Positions 9,228 to 18,800 of a DNA stretch of 64,000 nucleotides are shown piece after piece (within the stretch, counting starts at the first letter, position 1; the number at the start of each line of letters is the position of its first letter). The stretch is taken from assembly GCF_900110205.1 (NCBI RefSeq), contig NZ_FOCV01000005.1, positions 124,001 through 188,000 on the forward strand. Direction: 5' to 3'. This stretch comes from Rhizobium tibeticum (GTDB lineage: Bacteria > Pseudomonadota > Alphaproteobacteria > Rhizobiales > Rhizobiaceae). Below the pieces are notes generated by a model. It was given only the letters and a program-made list of their open reading frames with translations. It made no database searches and was not told the origin of the DNA. The position numbers were made by a program, and so were the translations under genes.

Positions 9228-10682
9228 TCAGTCAGCGCCCTTGATGACCTGGCCATTGATCGTGACGGATCCGTTCCGCGCAACGCTGATATCCCAGCGC
9301 TGGCGCCCATCAGGATCAGTCTTCGCAAAACCCTTGGCCATCATCAGGCCGAACGAGACCTGATTGAGATCGGCATTGGTCTTTGCGAGCTCCTGAACGG
9401 CGGCAATGGTCTTGTCGAGATCACGCGCCAGAACGGTCGCATCCATGGAGTAATCCTTGGAGGTATCGACGCGACCGCGGATCTTTCCGGAAATCTCGGC
9501 GTCATAGACGCCCGACACTGCGCTGATCTTGGGGAAATCCATCACCAGTTCGCCGCCCTTGAAGAGCCGCTCGACAGCCTTCTTGCCGCTTTCTTCCGAG
9601 GAAGCGCCGCCGGTGAAATCGACCTTGAGAAACTCATCGCCGAAGGCAGTGAAATCCATATCCTCAATTGCGAACTGCAGCTGCAATTCCCGTGGCACGA
9701 AGGCGGAATAGGCCGCAGGGACGATCGCGCTCGCAAAACTGATCTGCTGCGCCGTCAAGCCGACGCCGAAACGCGTCGCATCGGTCGGGCCGTCGAGCGT
9801 GACGTCGTAGCTGACGTACTTCGCACCACCGTTGCCCGCAGCACTCGACACGGTGAAATTGTTGAAGTCGATCGTTTCGTTGAAGCTCGTGAGCAAAGGG
9901 AAGGCATCCCGAAGCATCCCCTTCAGCTTGTCGCTGTCTGCCGCGGCAAGCTGCTTTTCGTCGGCGTGATCGACCGCGAACAGGATGATATCGCGAACCT
10001 TGTTTACCGGCAGGCCGTTGACGGCGGCTGCGAAATCGATCGCGTCGGCGCGAATTTCGACCGGTGGCACCTCGCGACTGTTGATCGTCTCGAGGAACCC
10101 TGCAGCGGAGCCGCTGGTGGCGAAGTTCGTCGTGCCGGGCGCTGCGCCATCCGATGACGTCAGCTTGTACGTCATGCCATCAAAGCTGGCGCTGACCTCC
10201 TCGGCCTCGCTCTTCGACGAAAAATTTACGGCCTTCGTGGAGACGTCGCCCGAGCGAAGATAGCTGATCGCCGGATCGAAAATGCCGTTGAAGATGAAGG
10301 CATCGATGGCATAGGTAAAATCGGTTTTCGGCTGTCCGGGCGCCTTGAAATTCCCGGAAACATTGAGGGAATTGTTCCCTTCGACGCGCCACAGGCCGGT
10401 ATCCAGTGGTGTAGCGAACATCGACCAAGGCGTCAGGCCGGTGATTGCAAAGCTGCCCGGCTCGACCTTCTTCAAGAGCTTCACGAAATCATAGATGATC
10501 TCGTAGCGTGTCCCTGCTGGGTTCACGGTCACGATGCCGTCTTTTGCCACACTCTTCGGCAGCAGCTTCGTCAGGCTTTCCTCGACCTGCTTTGCCCCGG
10601 CCTGGTTGATGTCGGCGGCATAGGCTGCAGATGCCAAGGCGAGCGCAATCGTGCTCGTTGCCGCAATGAGATTGACCCGCAT
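9228..10682 (-). CDS. Secreted/periplasmic protein of unknown function
   Basis: The 484-residue product has a clear Sec signal peptide (MRVNLIAATSTIALALASAAYA, cut near residue 22) and no later membrane span. The mature part is acidic and even in composition, with many Ala, Asp, Lys and Thr residues and repeated beta-like stretches, and could be a beta-rich periplasmic or surface protein. I do not recognise the family. The start at 10682 is supported by GGAGGA nine bases upstream; the longer open frame to 10745 would bury the signal peptide. It lies between the cyclase and the MHYT-GGDEF-EAL gene, all on the minus strand, with gaps of 120 and 83 bp. Confidence 0.7.
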   Translation of the reverse strand: MRVNLIAATSTIALALASAAYAADINQAGAKQVEESLTKLLPKSVAKDGIVTVNPAGTRYEIIYDFVKLLKKVEPGSFAITGLTPWSMFATPLDTGLWRVEGNNSLNVSGNFKAPGQPKTDFTYAIDAFIFNGIFDPAISYLRSGDVSTKAVNFSSKSEAEEVSASFDGMTYKLTSSDGAAPGTTNFATSGSAAGFLETINSREVPPVEIRADAIDFAAAVNGLPVNKVRDIILFAVDHADEKQLAAADSDKLKGMLRDAFPLLTSFNETIDFNNFTVSSAAGNGGAKYVSYDVTLDGPTDATRFGVGLTAQQISFASAIVPAAYSAFVPRELQLQFAIEDMDFTAFGDEFLKVDFTGGASSEESGKKAVERLFKGGELVMDFPKISAVSGVYDAEISGKIRGRVDTSKDYSMDATVLARDLDKTIAAVQELAKTNADLNQVSFGLMMAKGFAKTDPDGRQRWDISVARNGSVTINGQVIKGAD

Positions 10683-10765
10683 ACCTGAATTCCTCCGCCG
10701 CTTGCGTTTTGCGAGCATGTGAGGTTTCCGCACCACGGATGTCAAGCCGTGTTGCAGCGCCGCAG

Positions 10766-12844
10766 TCAGGCCGCCGCGTCGGTCTTCACGGCAACTGTCG
10801 AGCCCTTGACGACGCCTGCACCGTCAGGATTGACGAAGGCCTCGATGTCAACACGCGGCATCGGCCTTCCGAACAGGAAGCCCTGCACCTGCATGCAACC
10901 TTCGCGGCGAAGGAAATCGACATGCTCCTCCCGTTCCACGCCCTCGGCGAGAACCGGAATATCAAGGCTCTGCGCCAGAATAAGCGTCGAGCGGACAATC
11001 GCAGCCGACTGTTTGTTGGTGACGACGCCGTCGACGAAGGCGCGATCGATCTTGATCTTGTCGAATGGGAAACTCTGCAACGTCGACAGCGAGGAATAGC
11101 CCGTGCCGTAGTCGTCCATTGCCACCTTGACGCCAAGCGCCTTCAGCCGCCTTATGGCATTCAGCGCATGCCCGTGGTCGGCAATGATACCGGATTCCGT
11201 GATCTCGAGCTCGAGCCGCGCAGCCGCCAGACCCGTTTCCACCAGGATCTGATGGACGACCTGCGGCAGGCGGCTATCGGCGAGCTGCTGGGCCGCCACG
11301 TTGACGGCTATGTTCAACGGGTTCGGCCAGCTGGCCGCTTCGACGCAGGCGCTGCGCAGCACCCATTCGCCGAGTTCCATGATGAACCCCGTCTTCTCGG
11401 CGATCGGGATGAATTCCGCTGGCGAGATATGGCCGCGCGTCGGATGCTTCCAGCGCAGCAGCACTTCGAAGCCCAGCACCTCGCGCGTCACGGTATCGTT
11501 CTGCTGCTGATAGAACAGTTCGAATTCGCCCTTCTTCAGCCCTTCACGCATCTCGATTGCCAGCGCGTTTCGTTCCCGCGCCGCCTCGTCCATCGACGGG
11601 TCGTAGAAGCAGATGCTGCTTCCCGCCGTCGTCTTGGCGCGGTACATGGCGACATCGGCCTGCGAAAGCAGGTCGTCGATGGTGCGCGCCCTGTCAGGGA
11701 AACTGGAAATGCCGATGCTGGATCCGACGCTGAGTGATTGGCCGTTCCAATCGACTGGCCGCTCGATCTCGTCGAGCAGGCGTTGTGCCACGTTCCTGGC
11801 CTCCGAACGGCCGGCATGATCGCGCATCACGACCACGAATTCATCACCGCCGACGCGGGCGGCAAACTGTCCCTTCTGCATGACCTTCGCGAGCCGCTCG
11901 CCGATCGCCCGCAGCACGGCATCGCCAGCGGCATGACCGTGGACGTCGTTGATTTCCTTGAACCGATCAAGGTCGAAGCAGAGGACGGCGACGTTCCAGC
12001 CGATGTTATGGGTGTTTTTGGTCGCAGTCGCCAGATGTTCGTTCAGCGCTGACCGGTTTGCAAGGTTCGTCAGCGGATCGTGTAGCGACAGATGGCGATA
12101 GCGGGCGACGGCCGCTTCGGTCGACTGCATGTCGATGATGTAGGTGGAGGCGCCGAGAAGCAGGATGATGATCATGACTGCGCCGACAAGGCTGGTCATC
12201 ACGCCGACGGAGAGAATTTCGCGGGGAACGGACACGGTTGCGTCGGGGACAATCGTCATGCCCGCCATGCCGAGGAAGTGCGTCGAAACGATTGCAAGGA
12301 TCAGCGGCAGGGCGGCGGCGACCGGGCTGAAACGTGTCGTCGGGCGGGCAACCCGGCTCGTCACGAAGGCGCCGAACGCGGCCGCAGCAATCAGCGAGCA
12401 GATGACATAGGCGCTGTTCCACTGGATATCGCCGGCCACCCTGTAGCCGGCGATGCCGACATAGTGCATGGCTGCCACGCCAAGTCCGACGATGGCGCCG
12501 CCGGCTTCGACAAGCGCGTCCCGGCTTCGCATCGAGGCCACGGTAAAGCCGATCATCGTGGAGGCGATTCCAATGAAAAGCGACAGCAGCGTCAAATCGG
12601 GCTCATAGCCGCTGAGCGCCGGCGCCCGGAAACCGAGCATGGCAATAAAATGCGTCGTCCAGATCGTCGCGCCGCCAACGAACCCTGACAGGAACAACCA
12701 GTTGAATTTCTGGAGCCCTTGGGTGCGCCGAACCCGCGAGAAAAGCCGTACCGTCAGCAAAGAGCCGAGAAGGCAGATGACCGTTGCAAAGATCAGGTGC
12801 GGCCAGCTATGGTCGACGGCAATGCAGGAGACGAGACGGAGCAT
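10766..12844 (-). CDS. MHYT sensor - GGDEF - EAL cyclic-di-GMP enzyme
   Basis: A 692-residue inner-membrane protein. Residues 1-240 contain about seven membrane spans with repeated MHYT-type motifs (THFIAMLG, MHYVGIAG, THFLGMAG), a domain proposed to sense a diatomic gas or redox state through metal. A GGDEF domain (about 265-425) keeps the RVGGDEF signature but lacks the RxxD inhibitory site. An EAL domain (about 435-675) keeps FEVLLRW in place of EALxR, plus DDYGTGYSS and AEGVE, so phosphodiesterase activity is plausible; the EVL variant occurs in active members. Net direction (synthesis or breakdown of c-di-GMP) cannot be told from sequence. Confidence 0.9.
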   Translation of the reverse strand: MLRLVSCIAVDHSWPHLIFATVICLLGSLLTVRLFSRVRRTQGLQKFNWLFLSGFVGGATIWTTHFIAMLGFRAPALSGYEPDLTLLSLFIGIASTMIGFTVASMRSRDALVEAGGAIVGLGVAAMHYVGIAGYRVAGDIQWNSAYVICSLIAAAAFGAFVTSRVARPTTRFSPVAAALPLILAIVSTHFLGMAGMTIVPDATVSVPREILSVGVMTSLVGAVMIIILLLGASTYIIDMQSTEAAVARYRHLSLHDPLTNLANRSALNEHLATATKNTHNIGWNVAVLCFDLDRFKEINDVHGHAAGDAVLRAIGERLAKVMQKGQFAARVGGDEFVVVMRDHAGRSEARNVAQRLLDEIERPVDWNGQSLSVGSSIGISSFPDRARTIDDLLSQADVAMYRAKTTAGSSICFYDPSMDEAARERNALAIEMREGLKKGEFELFYQQQNDTVTREVLGFEVLLRWKHPTRGHISPAEFIPIAEKTGFIMELGEWVLRSACVEAASWPNPLNIAVNVAAQQLADSRLPQVVHQILVETGLAAARLELEITESGIIADHGHALNAIRRLKALGVKVAMDDYGTGYSSLSTLQSFPFDKIKIDRAFVDGVVTNKQSAAIVRSTLILAQSLDIPVLAEGVEREEHVDFLRREGCMQVQGFLFGRPMPRVDIEAFVNPDGAGVVKGSTVAVKTDAAA

Positions 12845-13019
12845 GAGAAGGACCAGGTTGTGATTGGCCCCTGATAGCCGCCGTGACTTTCTGTATTCGT
12901 TAATCTCGCGGAAAATCCGGCTATATGGTTAAGCCTTCGCGATCGCTTTCAATTCTGAACTCGTTCCCTTGCCGACAGCTTGGGCGCAATCCTGGCCGTT
13001 GGCGATGGCAAGGGAGCAG

Positions 13020-13048
13020 CTTGCGTTTCCGGTGCATCTATACTATAG
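13020..13048 (+). promoter_or_regulatory. Candidate sigma70 promoter for rplY
   Basis: CTTGCG (13020-13025), a 17-base spacer, then CTATAG (13043-13048) fits the rhizobial CTTGAC-N17-CTATAT pattern. Transcription would start near 13055. The rest of the 326-base gap 12845-13170 holds no gene. Within the predicted 5' leader GGAGGC (13074-13079) can pair with GCCTCC (13105-13110), a possible structured leader of the ribosomal protein gene. Confidence 0.45.
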
Positions 13049-13170
13049 CGCACGCGTCCGCGCAGACACCCTTGGAGGCAACGCGGATGAGGATGGGGTA
13101 ACCCGCCTCCAGTTCCGCGGCAAGCATTGGCCTGCGCGGGGCTCTCCAAATAACCTCGGAAGGAAAAGTC

Positions 13171-13785
13171 ATGAGCCACGAAAGCTACGAGCTCAAGGCC
13201 GAGGCGCGCGAACGGGTTGGTAAGGGGTCCGCCCGTGAACTTCGCCGCAACGGTTTGATTCCCGCTGTCATCTATGGTGACAAGCAGGCCCCCATTTCTA
13301 TCGCTCTCAGCACCAATGAGGTGACGAAGCGCATTCACGCAGGTGGGTTCATGACCACCATCGCGACCATCGAAGTCGACGGCAAGAAGTACAAGGTTCT
13401 GCCGAAGGACTATCAGCTCGATCCGGTCCGCGACTTCACGATGCACGTGGACTTCCTGCGCGTTTCCGGCAATACTCAGGTTACCGTTGAAATCCCGGTT
13501 CACTTCATCAACGAAGAAAAGTCCCAGGGCCTCAAGGCTGGCGGCGTCCTGAACATCGTTCGTCACGAAATCGAAGTGCAGTGCCCGGCCGATGCGATCC
13601 CGGAATTCTTCAACGTTGACCTGAGCGGCAAGAAGATCGGCGACAGCATCCACATCTCCGACCTCACCCTGCCGAAGGGTGTGGCAACGGTTATCGCGGA
13701 CCGTGACTTCACGATCGCAACGATCATCGCCCCGGCTGGCGGCGTTGACGAAACGGTCGAAGAAGAAGGCGAAGCCGAAGCCTGA
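13171..13785 (+). CDS. rplY: 50S ribosomal protein L25/general stress protein Ctc
   Basis: The 204-residue protein is the long CTC form of L25, which binds 5S rRNA. It has the L25 beta-barrel domain (residues 1-95, with [25 protein letters not shown]) followed by the TL5/CTC C-terminal domain and an acidic tail ([13 protein letters not shown]). GGAAGG lies upstream of the ATG. In many rhizobia rplY is followed directly by pth; here two unrelated genes separate them. A strong terminator follows. Confidence 0.96.
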   Translation: MSHESYELKAEARERVGKGSARELRRNGLIPAVIYGDKQAPISIALSTNEVTKRIHAGGFMTTIATIEVDGKKYKVLPKDYQLDPVRDFTMHVDFLRVSGNTQVTVEIPVHFINEEKSQGLKAGGVLNIVRHEIEVQCPADAIPEFFNVDLSGKKIGDSIHISDLTLPKGVATVIADRDFTIATIIAPAGGVDETVEEEGEAEA

Positions 13786-13811
13786 TCGCTTCCATAATTT
13801 GTAAAGCATAG

Positions 13812-13842
13812 GGCCCGCTTTCTGACGAAAGCGGGCCTTTTC
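13812..13842 (+). terminator. Intrinsic terminator after rplY
   Basis: GGCCCGCTTT (13812-13821) and AAAGCGGGCC (13828-13837) form a perfect 10-bp stem with a 6-base loop, followed by TTTTC. It isolates rplY from the downstream GGDEF-EAL gene. Confidence 0.85.
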
Positions 13843-13969
13843 ATTCGCGCGCGAGGGGCCCGTTTCAGCAACATTTAATACATTTCATGGAAGCATGGCG
13901 GTCGGTTTTTGAAGACCGGCGGGCGTAGAAAACCGTGAACGCAAAGTGCGGCTGGGGGCAAACGGAACA

Positions 13970-16330
13970 ATGAACAATTCCGTTGAGAATCGTTTTTTGG
14001 CAATCATTTGCGGAGCTTTGCTCCTCTTCGTTGCTCCTCTGTTCGTGCTTTTCCTTTTTCTTTCTTCCGAGCGCGCAGACAAGGAAATACGCGACCACAT
14101 CTCGGTTCTTCTTGTCGCCAATTCTCAGGCGCTCGCAAAGCCGCTCTGGGACCTCGATGATGACAGCGTAACCCAGATCAGCGCAACGATCGTTTCGCAG
14201 GGCGCCATCGTCAAGGTTCAGGTCCGGGATCAATCCGGCCAGCTCGATGTGACGCAATCGACAATACCGAAATCGTACGACGGCAATCTCGTCCAGGTGT
14301 CGCGCGCGATCATATATAATACCATCGACGGCCCGAAGAATCTGGGCACCATCTCGGTCTTCTATCCAGCAATTGGCCTCTTCTCCGGCCTCAAGCACGA
14401 AGAGGTCGTCTTCATGTCGATCTTCATCTTCGCGGTGCTTGCCGTCTTCAGTGCGGCATTGATCGGCAATCGCATCTTTATCATCCGGCCGCTGATGCGC
14501 CTGACGGCAGCCGTCGAGGCCACCCGTCAACTCGGCTCGCGCCATCACGTCAACTGGCAATCGAACGACGAGATGGGCCGTCTGGCCCGCGGCTTCAACG
14601 AAATGCAATCGAAGCTCGAAAGCGAGGAATGCGAATTGAAGCTCGCGCATCGCCGTGCTGTCGACATCTACGACCTGACGCCGGCCATGCTGTTTTCGCT
14701 CGATGAGGATGATCGCATAACCGCCGTCAGCGACTACTGGCTCGTCGCGACCGGCTATGACCGCCCGCGCGTGATCGGCTGCAGGTTCGCAGATCTCGTG
14801 ACAGCAGATACGCGCGAAGCCTTCCTCAAGCGCAAGAACGACCTTAACGGCGGCGCCGCAGTCGACGTGACGGTAAAGTTCATATGCGCCGATGGCAGCC
14901 TCATGGATGTGCTCATCCTGGAATCGACAGCAGCCACGGCGGGCCATGACCGGCTCTCGCTATCGGTCATGACCGATGTCACGGAGCTGAAGGCCTCCGA
15001 AGCACGCAACCACGAGCAAGCCATCCGGGATCATCTGACCGGCCTGCTGAACCGCCAGGGCTTCGAAACCGTGCTCGACGCCACGATCCTCGACGTAGAC
15101 GCCGCCGGCCAGGAACTCGCCTGCCTGTTCGTCGATCTCGACCGCTTCAAATGGATCAACGACAATCTCGGCCATGCCGAGGGCGACAGGGCGCTGCGTG
15201 AGTTTGTCGACCGGCTGAAGACGCATCTGGCGCCATCGGATCAGGCGGCCCGCCTCGGTGGTGACGAATTCGCGATCCTTCTGCCGGCAAAGGACGCGGC
15301 CCGGCGGGCAAGCGCAATGGCCGAGCAGATCGCCTCCATCTTCATCGAGCCGTTCGGTCCGGATCTGCATCTGAGCGCCAGCGTCGGCATCGCCATCTAC
15401 CCGCGCCATGCCTCGAACGCCGCCGAGTTGTTGCAGAAGTCCGATATGGCCATGTACGCGAAGAAGCGAGATGGCAAGAATGGCGCGCAACTCTTCGATA
15501 CCAGCATGATGGACCACACTCGCGCTCGCGCCGAAATCGAGAACTATATTGAAGCCGGTCTCGCCGAGGACTGGTTCGACGCCTACCTGCAACCGATCGT
15601 CAGCCTGAACGGCCGCGGCGTTGCCGGTTTCGAGGCCCTCATGCGCCTCAACCATCCGCAAAAGGGTTTGATGGCACCGGCGGAAATCATCAATGTCGCG
15701 GAGGAAACGGCCAAGATCGTTCGCGTCGGCAACGTCATCATGGAAAAGGCGATCGCAAATCTTGCGGCCATTTCCCGCCTCCCCGGCATGCAGGACAGCT
15801 ATCTCGCCATCAACTTCTCGCCACTGCAGTTCGAAGCCGCCCTGCCCGCGCGGCTGGCCGCGCTGCTTGGCCGCCACGGGATCCGCCCCCAGCGCATCGT
15901 CGTGGAAATCACAGAGGCGGTGCTGATGCACAACAATCCGCAAATCCGCACGGTTGTCGCCGAGATGCGCCGCTTCGGCTGCCGGATTGCCCTCGACGAC
16001 TTCGGCACGGGTTATTCGTCGCTGAGTTATCTCAACCGCTTCCCAGTCGACATCATCAAGATCGACCAGTGGTTCACGCAGTCGATCAACGACGCCAACG
16101 ACGACGTTCGCGACAAGAGCCGTACGCTGGTGGAAAGTATCACAACGCTGTCTCACAAGATGGGGTGCATCGTCATTGCCGAGGGCATCGAGACCGAGGA
16201 CGAATGCCAGACCTTGCACAAAATGGGCCTCGACTTCGGCCAGGGATACCTGTTCCATCGCCCGCAGCAAGCTGCGGCTCTGATCGAGCGTCTGTCTGCG
16301 ACTGAACAGCCCATTGCGCGGGCCTCTTGA
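13970..16330 (+). CDS. Membrane sensor (periplasmic domain-HAMP-PAS) GGDEF-EAL cyclic-di-GMP enzyme
   Basis: A 786-residue protein. A first membrane span (about 10-30) precedes a periplasmic domain (about 35-150) containing AKPLWDLDDDSV, a motif seen in sensor domains of histidine kinases and cyclases. A second span (about 155-175) leads to HAMP, a PAS-like region (about 230-340), GGDEF (about 355-515, LGGDEFAILL) and EAL (about 525-780). The EAL domain keeps FEALMRL, INFSPLQF, DDFGTGYSS and AEGIE, so it looks catalytic; the GGDEF lacks the RxxD inhibitory site. I prefer the ATG at 13970 over an in-frame GTG at 13946. The following gene, 19 bp away, encodes a periplasmic binding protein that could deliver a ligand to its sensor domain. 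Confidence 0.9.
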   Translation: MNNSVENRFLAIICGALLLFVAPLFVLFLFLSSERADKEIRDHISVLLVANSQALAKPLWDLDDDSVTQISATIVSQGAIVKVQVRDQSGQLDVTQSTIPKSYDGNLVQVSRAIIYNTIDGPKNLGTISVFYPAIGLFSGLKHEEVVFMSIFIFAVLAVFSAALIGNRIFIIRPLMRLTAAVEATRQLGSRHHVNWQSNDEMGRLARGFNEMQSKLESEECELKLAHRRAVDIYDLTPAMLFSLDEDDRITAVSDYWLVATGYDRPRVIGCRFADLVTADTREAFLKRKNDLNGGAAVDVTVKFICADGSLMDVLILESTAATAGHDRLSLSVMTDVTELKASEARNHEQAIRDHLTGLLNRQGFETVLDATILDVDAAGQELACLFVDLDRFKWINDNLGHAEGDRALREFVDRLKTHLAPSDQAARLGGDEFAILLPAKDAARRASAMAEQIASIFIEPFGPDLHLSASVGIAIYPRHASNAAELLQKSDMAMYAKKRDGKNGAQLFDTSMMDHTRARAEIENYIEAGLAEDWFDAYLQPIVSLNGRGVAGFEALMRLNHPQKGLMAPAEIINVAEETAKIVRVGNVIMEKAIANLAAISRLPGMQDSYLAINFSPLQFEAALPARLAALLGRHGIRPQRIVVEITEAVLMHNNPQIRTVVAEMRRFGCRIALDDFGTGYSSLSYLNRFPVDIIKIDQWFTQSINDANDDVRDKSRTLVESITTLSHKMGCIVIAEGIETEDECQTLHKMGLDFGQGYLFHRPQQAAALIERLSATEQPIARAS

Positions 16331-16349
16331 ACCCAGAAAAGGCAACACA

Positions 16350-17069
16350 TTGAAGAAACTGCTGCTTTTCACACTTTTGAGCATCTGCGCCTCGAGCCAA
16401 GCCATGGCAGCCGGCGTCATGCTCGCCACCGAGGAATATCCTCCCTTCAGCTACCGTGATGGAAAGACAATCAAGGGCGCTTCGGTCGAGCAAGTCGAAA
16501 AGGTGATGAAAGACGCAGGCATCGACTACAAGATCGAGATGATGCCTTGGGCGAGAGCCTACAATCTCGCCCAGACCACGCCTATGAGCTGCGTTTTCAC
16601 GACCGCTCACAGCGCCAAACGCGACCCTATGTTCAGATGGGTCGAGCCGTTGCTGGTCGATCGCAACATCCTCATCACCAGGTCCGGGTCAGGTGTGACA
16701 GCAAAGAACCTTGAGGAAGCGAGGCCATATACCGTCGGAACACAGCGCGACGATTATACAGAGGTGACGCTGAAGGAGAACGGCTTCACCAAGCTCGATG
16801 TCGCCACCGACTTCAACGCCACACTGCGCAAGCTGCTCAATGGTCGCATCGACATGATGCCGATCTCCGAGATCTACTTCGGCAAGCTCAAGGCGCAACA
16901 GCCTTTGGAGAAGCTCACGGTGCTCTCCTCACAGCCGATGGGGATCGCCTGCGAGAAGAGCTTCCCAAGCGATCTGCTGACCAAGATGCAGGCCGCGTTG
17001 GACAAGCTGATCGCCGATGGTACACAGCAAACCATCTTCACCAAGTATGGTCTAAGCTCGGCAGACTGA
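16350..17069 (+). CDS. Periplasmic solute-binding protein, family 3 type
   Basis: The 239-residue product starts with a Sec signal peptide (LLLFTLLSICASSQAMA) and continues with a family 3 substrate-binding fold (ATEEYPPFSYRDG, then DMMPISEIYFGKL near the end of lobe 2). The best start is the TTG at 16350, with AAAAGG seven bases upstream. No ABC permease or ATPase is nearby, so it is an orphan binding protein. It lies 19 bp behind the GGDEF-EAL gene and almost certainly shares its transcript, suggesting a sensory rather than transport role, as for NspS with MbaA in Vibrio cholerae. The ligand cannot be predicted. Confidence 0.85.
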   Translation: MKKLLLFTLLSICASSQAMAAGVMLATEEYPPFSYRDGKTIKGASVEQVEKVMKDAGIDYKIEMMPWARAYNLAQTTPMSCVFTTAHSAKRDPMFRWVEPLLVDRNILITRSGSGVTAKNLEEARPYTVGTQRDDYTEVTLKENGFTKLDVATDFNATLRKLLNGRIDMMPISEIYFGKLKAQQPLEKLTVLSSQPMGIACEKSFPSDLLTKMQAALDKLIADGTQQTIFTKYGLSSAD

Positions 17070-17158
17070 TTTTTCTGCGCTTGCGGCCTCCGCGCCTTGA
17101 CTTTGACGCCGTTTCGGGGTGGTGAACGATAAGGCAGATTTCAAGGAATGAACGAGCC

Positions 17159-17875
17159 ATGCTGATCATCGCGGGTCTCGGCAATGCCGGCGGCAAGTAC
17201 GCCGGAAACCGACACAATATCGGCTTCATGGCCGCTGATGCCATCTACCGCCGCCATCGTTTTTCGCCTTGGTCGAAGAAATTCAAGGCCGAGATCGCCG
17301 AGGGCGAGATCGCCGGCGAGAAGGTGCTGCTCATCAAGCCGCAGACCTACATGAACCTATCTGGTGAGGCCGTCGGCGAGGCCATGCGCTTCTATAAGCT
17401 GCAGCCCAGCGACCTCGTCGCGATCTATGACGAGCTCGACCTGCCGCCGGGCAAGGCGCGCCTGAAGACGGGCGGTGGCCATGGCGGCCACAACGGCATC
17501 AAGTCGTTGGACGCCCATTGCGGCAAGGACTATCGCCGCCTGCGCCTTGGCATCGGCCACCCCGGCGTCAAGGAACTGGTGCAGCATCACGTTCTCGGCG
17601 ACTTCGCCAAGGCCGATCAGGCATGGCTTGAGCCGCTGCTGGATGCGCTTGCCGACAACGCCGACATGCTGGTTCGCAAGGAAGACTCTCAACTGATGAA
17701 CAAGCTGGCCCTGGCGCTTGGCGCAAAAGCCGAAGAGGAAAAGCCGAAGCCGGAGAAGAAACCAACGGCGAAGTCTCATATCCACCAGGCCCGCAATCAC
17801 AATCAGCCGAAGATACCTGCAACCGGCCCGATGGCCGAAATGCTGAAGAAGATGTTCGGCAACAAGGGCGATTGA
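17159..17875 (+). CDS. pth: Peptidyl-tRNA hydrolase
   Basis: It releases tRNA from peptidyl-tRNA that drops off the ribosome. The catalytic core (1-190) carries [19 protein letters not shown] with the Asn and the catalytic His (residue 20), [14 protein letters not shown] with the Asp, and [10 protein letters not shown]. At 238 residues it exceeds the usual 190-200 because of a Lys/Glu/Pro-rich tail ending in [11 protein letters not shown], common in Rhizobiales. The downstream acetyltransferase starts 3 bp after the stop. Confidence 0.97.
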   Translation: MLIIAGLGNAGGKYAGNRHNIGFMAADAIYRRHRFSPWSKKFKAEIAEGEIAGEKVLLIKPQTYMNLSGEAVGEAMRFYKLQPSDLVAIYDELDLPPGKARLKTGGGHGGHNGIKSLDAHCGKDYRRLRLGIGHPGVKELVQHHVLGDFAKADQAWLEPLLDALADNADMLVRKEDSQLMNKLALALGAKAEEEKPKPEKKPTAKSHIHQARNHNQPKIPATGPMAEMLKKMFGNKGD

Positions 17876-17878
17876 ACC

Positions 17879-18343
17879 ATGTCTGCCGGCGCGCTCATCA
17901 TTCGCGCCGCTAAGGCAGGCGACCTGCCCGACCTCTTTGCCCTCTATCGTGAGCTCAACCCTGCCGATCCGACCATGGACCGCGCGCACGCCGAAGAGCG
18001 GTTTGGAGCGATCCGCGCGCAACCCGGAATGACAGTCTTCATCGGCGTCGTGGGCGAAACCGCCGCGGCATCGGTGACGCTGGTCGTCGTCCCCAACCTG
18101 ACCAGGAATGGCGCGTCCTATGCGCTGATCGAGAACGTCGTCACCGCGGCCGATTACAGGCAGCGGGGGTATGGACGAGCCATGATCCAACACGCCACCG
18201 ACGCAGCCTTTAAGGCCGGCTGCTATAAGGTGATGCTTCTGACCGGCTCAAAGGATCCGGCAACACTGCGCTTCTATGAAAATTGCGGCTTCGTCCAGGA
18301 CAAGACCGGCTATCAGATCAGGCGACCAGCAGCCGGCTCATAG
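17879..18343 (+). CDS. GNAT family N-acetyltransferase
   Basis: A 154-residue single-domain GNAT protein. The acetyl-CoA-binding loop is visible as VVTAADYRQRGYGRAMI (about 87-103), and the C-terminal FYENCGFVQDKTGY is typical of the family. It starts 3 bp behind pth and is probably co-transcribed. Its last 6 bases overlap the end of the convergent membrane protein gene. The acyl acceptor is unknown. Confidence 0.88.
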   Translation: MSAGALIIRAAKAGDLPDLFALYRELNPADPTMDRAHAEERFGAIRAQPGMTVFIGVVGETAAASVTLVVVPNLTRNGASYALIENVVTAADYRQRGYGRAMIQHATDAAFKAGCYKVMLLTGSKDPATLRFYENCGFVQDKTGYQIRRPAAGS

Positions 18344-18745
18344 CAGCCCGATCGTGTGGAGCCTGAAAAGGAAGAGGTTCCAGACCCACGAAAGACCCCT
18401 ATCGATCAGCCAGGCCATGGCATTGGAAACGCCCGGCGAAAACAGCATAGCCAGCAGACCGCCGACCACGCTCAGCATGCAGGAAATGCGAAAATTCTTG
18501 AGGCTGTCGAGACGATAATAGCCGCTGTCGTCATATTCGGCCCCGAAGAGCAGATCCGGAAGATTGTAACCACTCGACAGTGGCAAATCCATCAGGGGCC
18601 GGTCGGTTACGCGGTCAGGCAGAACGTTGAAGACCGCCCGGCAGAGATGACCGATCGCGCCAAGAAGGGCAAAAAGCGCCGCCGCCACAAAGTAGTGCCA
18701 TGTTGCTGCCTCGCCCTGCATGAACGCCTCCGCTGCTGCGGACAT
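18338..18745 (-). CDS. Small integral membrane protein of unknown function
   Basis: A 135-residue protein with a predicted membrane segment at about 18-38 (FVAAALFALLGAIGHLC) and hydrophobic segments near 90-108 and 112-128, separated by a polar loop (PDRVTDRPLM to DSLKNFRIS). I do not recognise the family. Its stop overlaps the stop of the convergent acetyltransferase gene. Confidence 0.6.
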   Translation of the reverse strand: MSAAAEAFMQGEAATWHYFVAAALFALLGAIGHLCRAVFNVLPDRVTDRPLMDLPLSSGYNLPDLLFGAEYDDSGYYRLDSLKNFRISCMLSVVGGLLAMLFSPGVSNAMAWLIDRGLSWVWNLFLFRLHTIGLL

Positions 18746-18800
18746 TCTGCCTGAAAACAGCGGATGTCAGATTAAGGAGCCTGGTTAAGAGATCGCCAAG

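Noticed and set aside
13946..13969. GTG start for the GGDEF-EAL protein
   Set aside because: It adds eight polar residues before the first membrane span; the ATG at 13970 is closer to the span and more likely.
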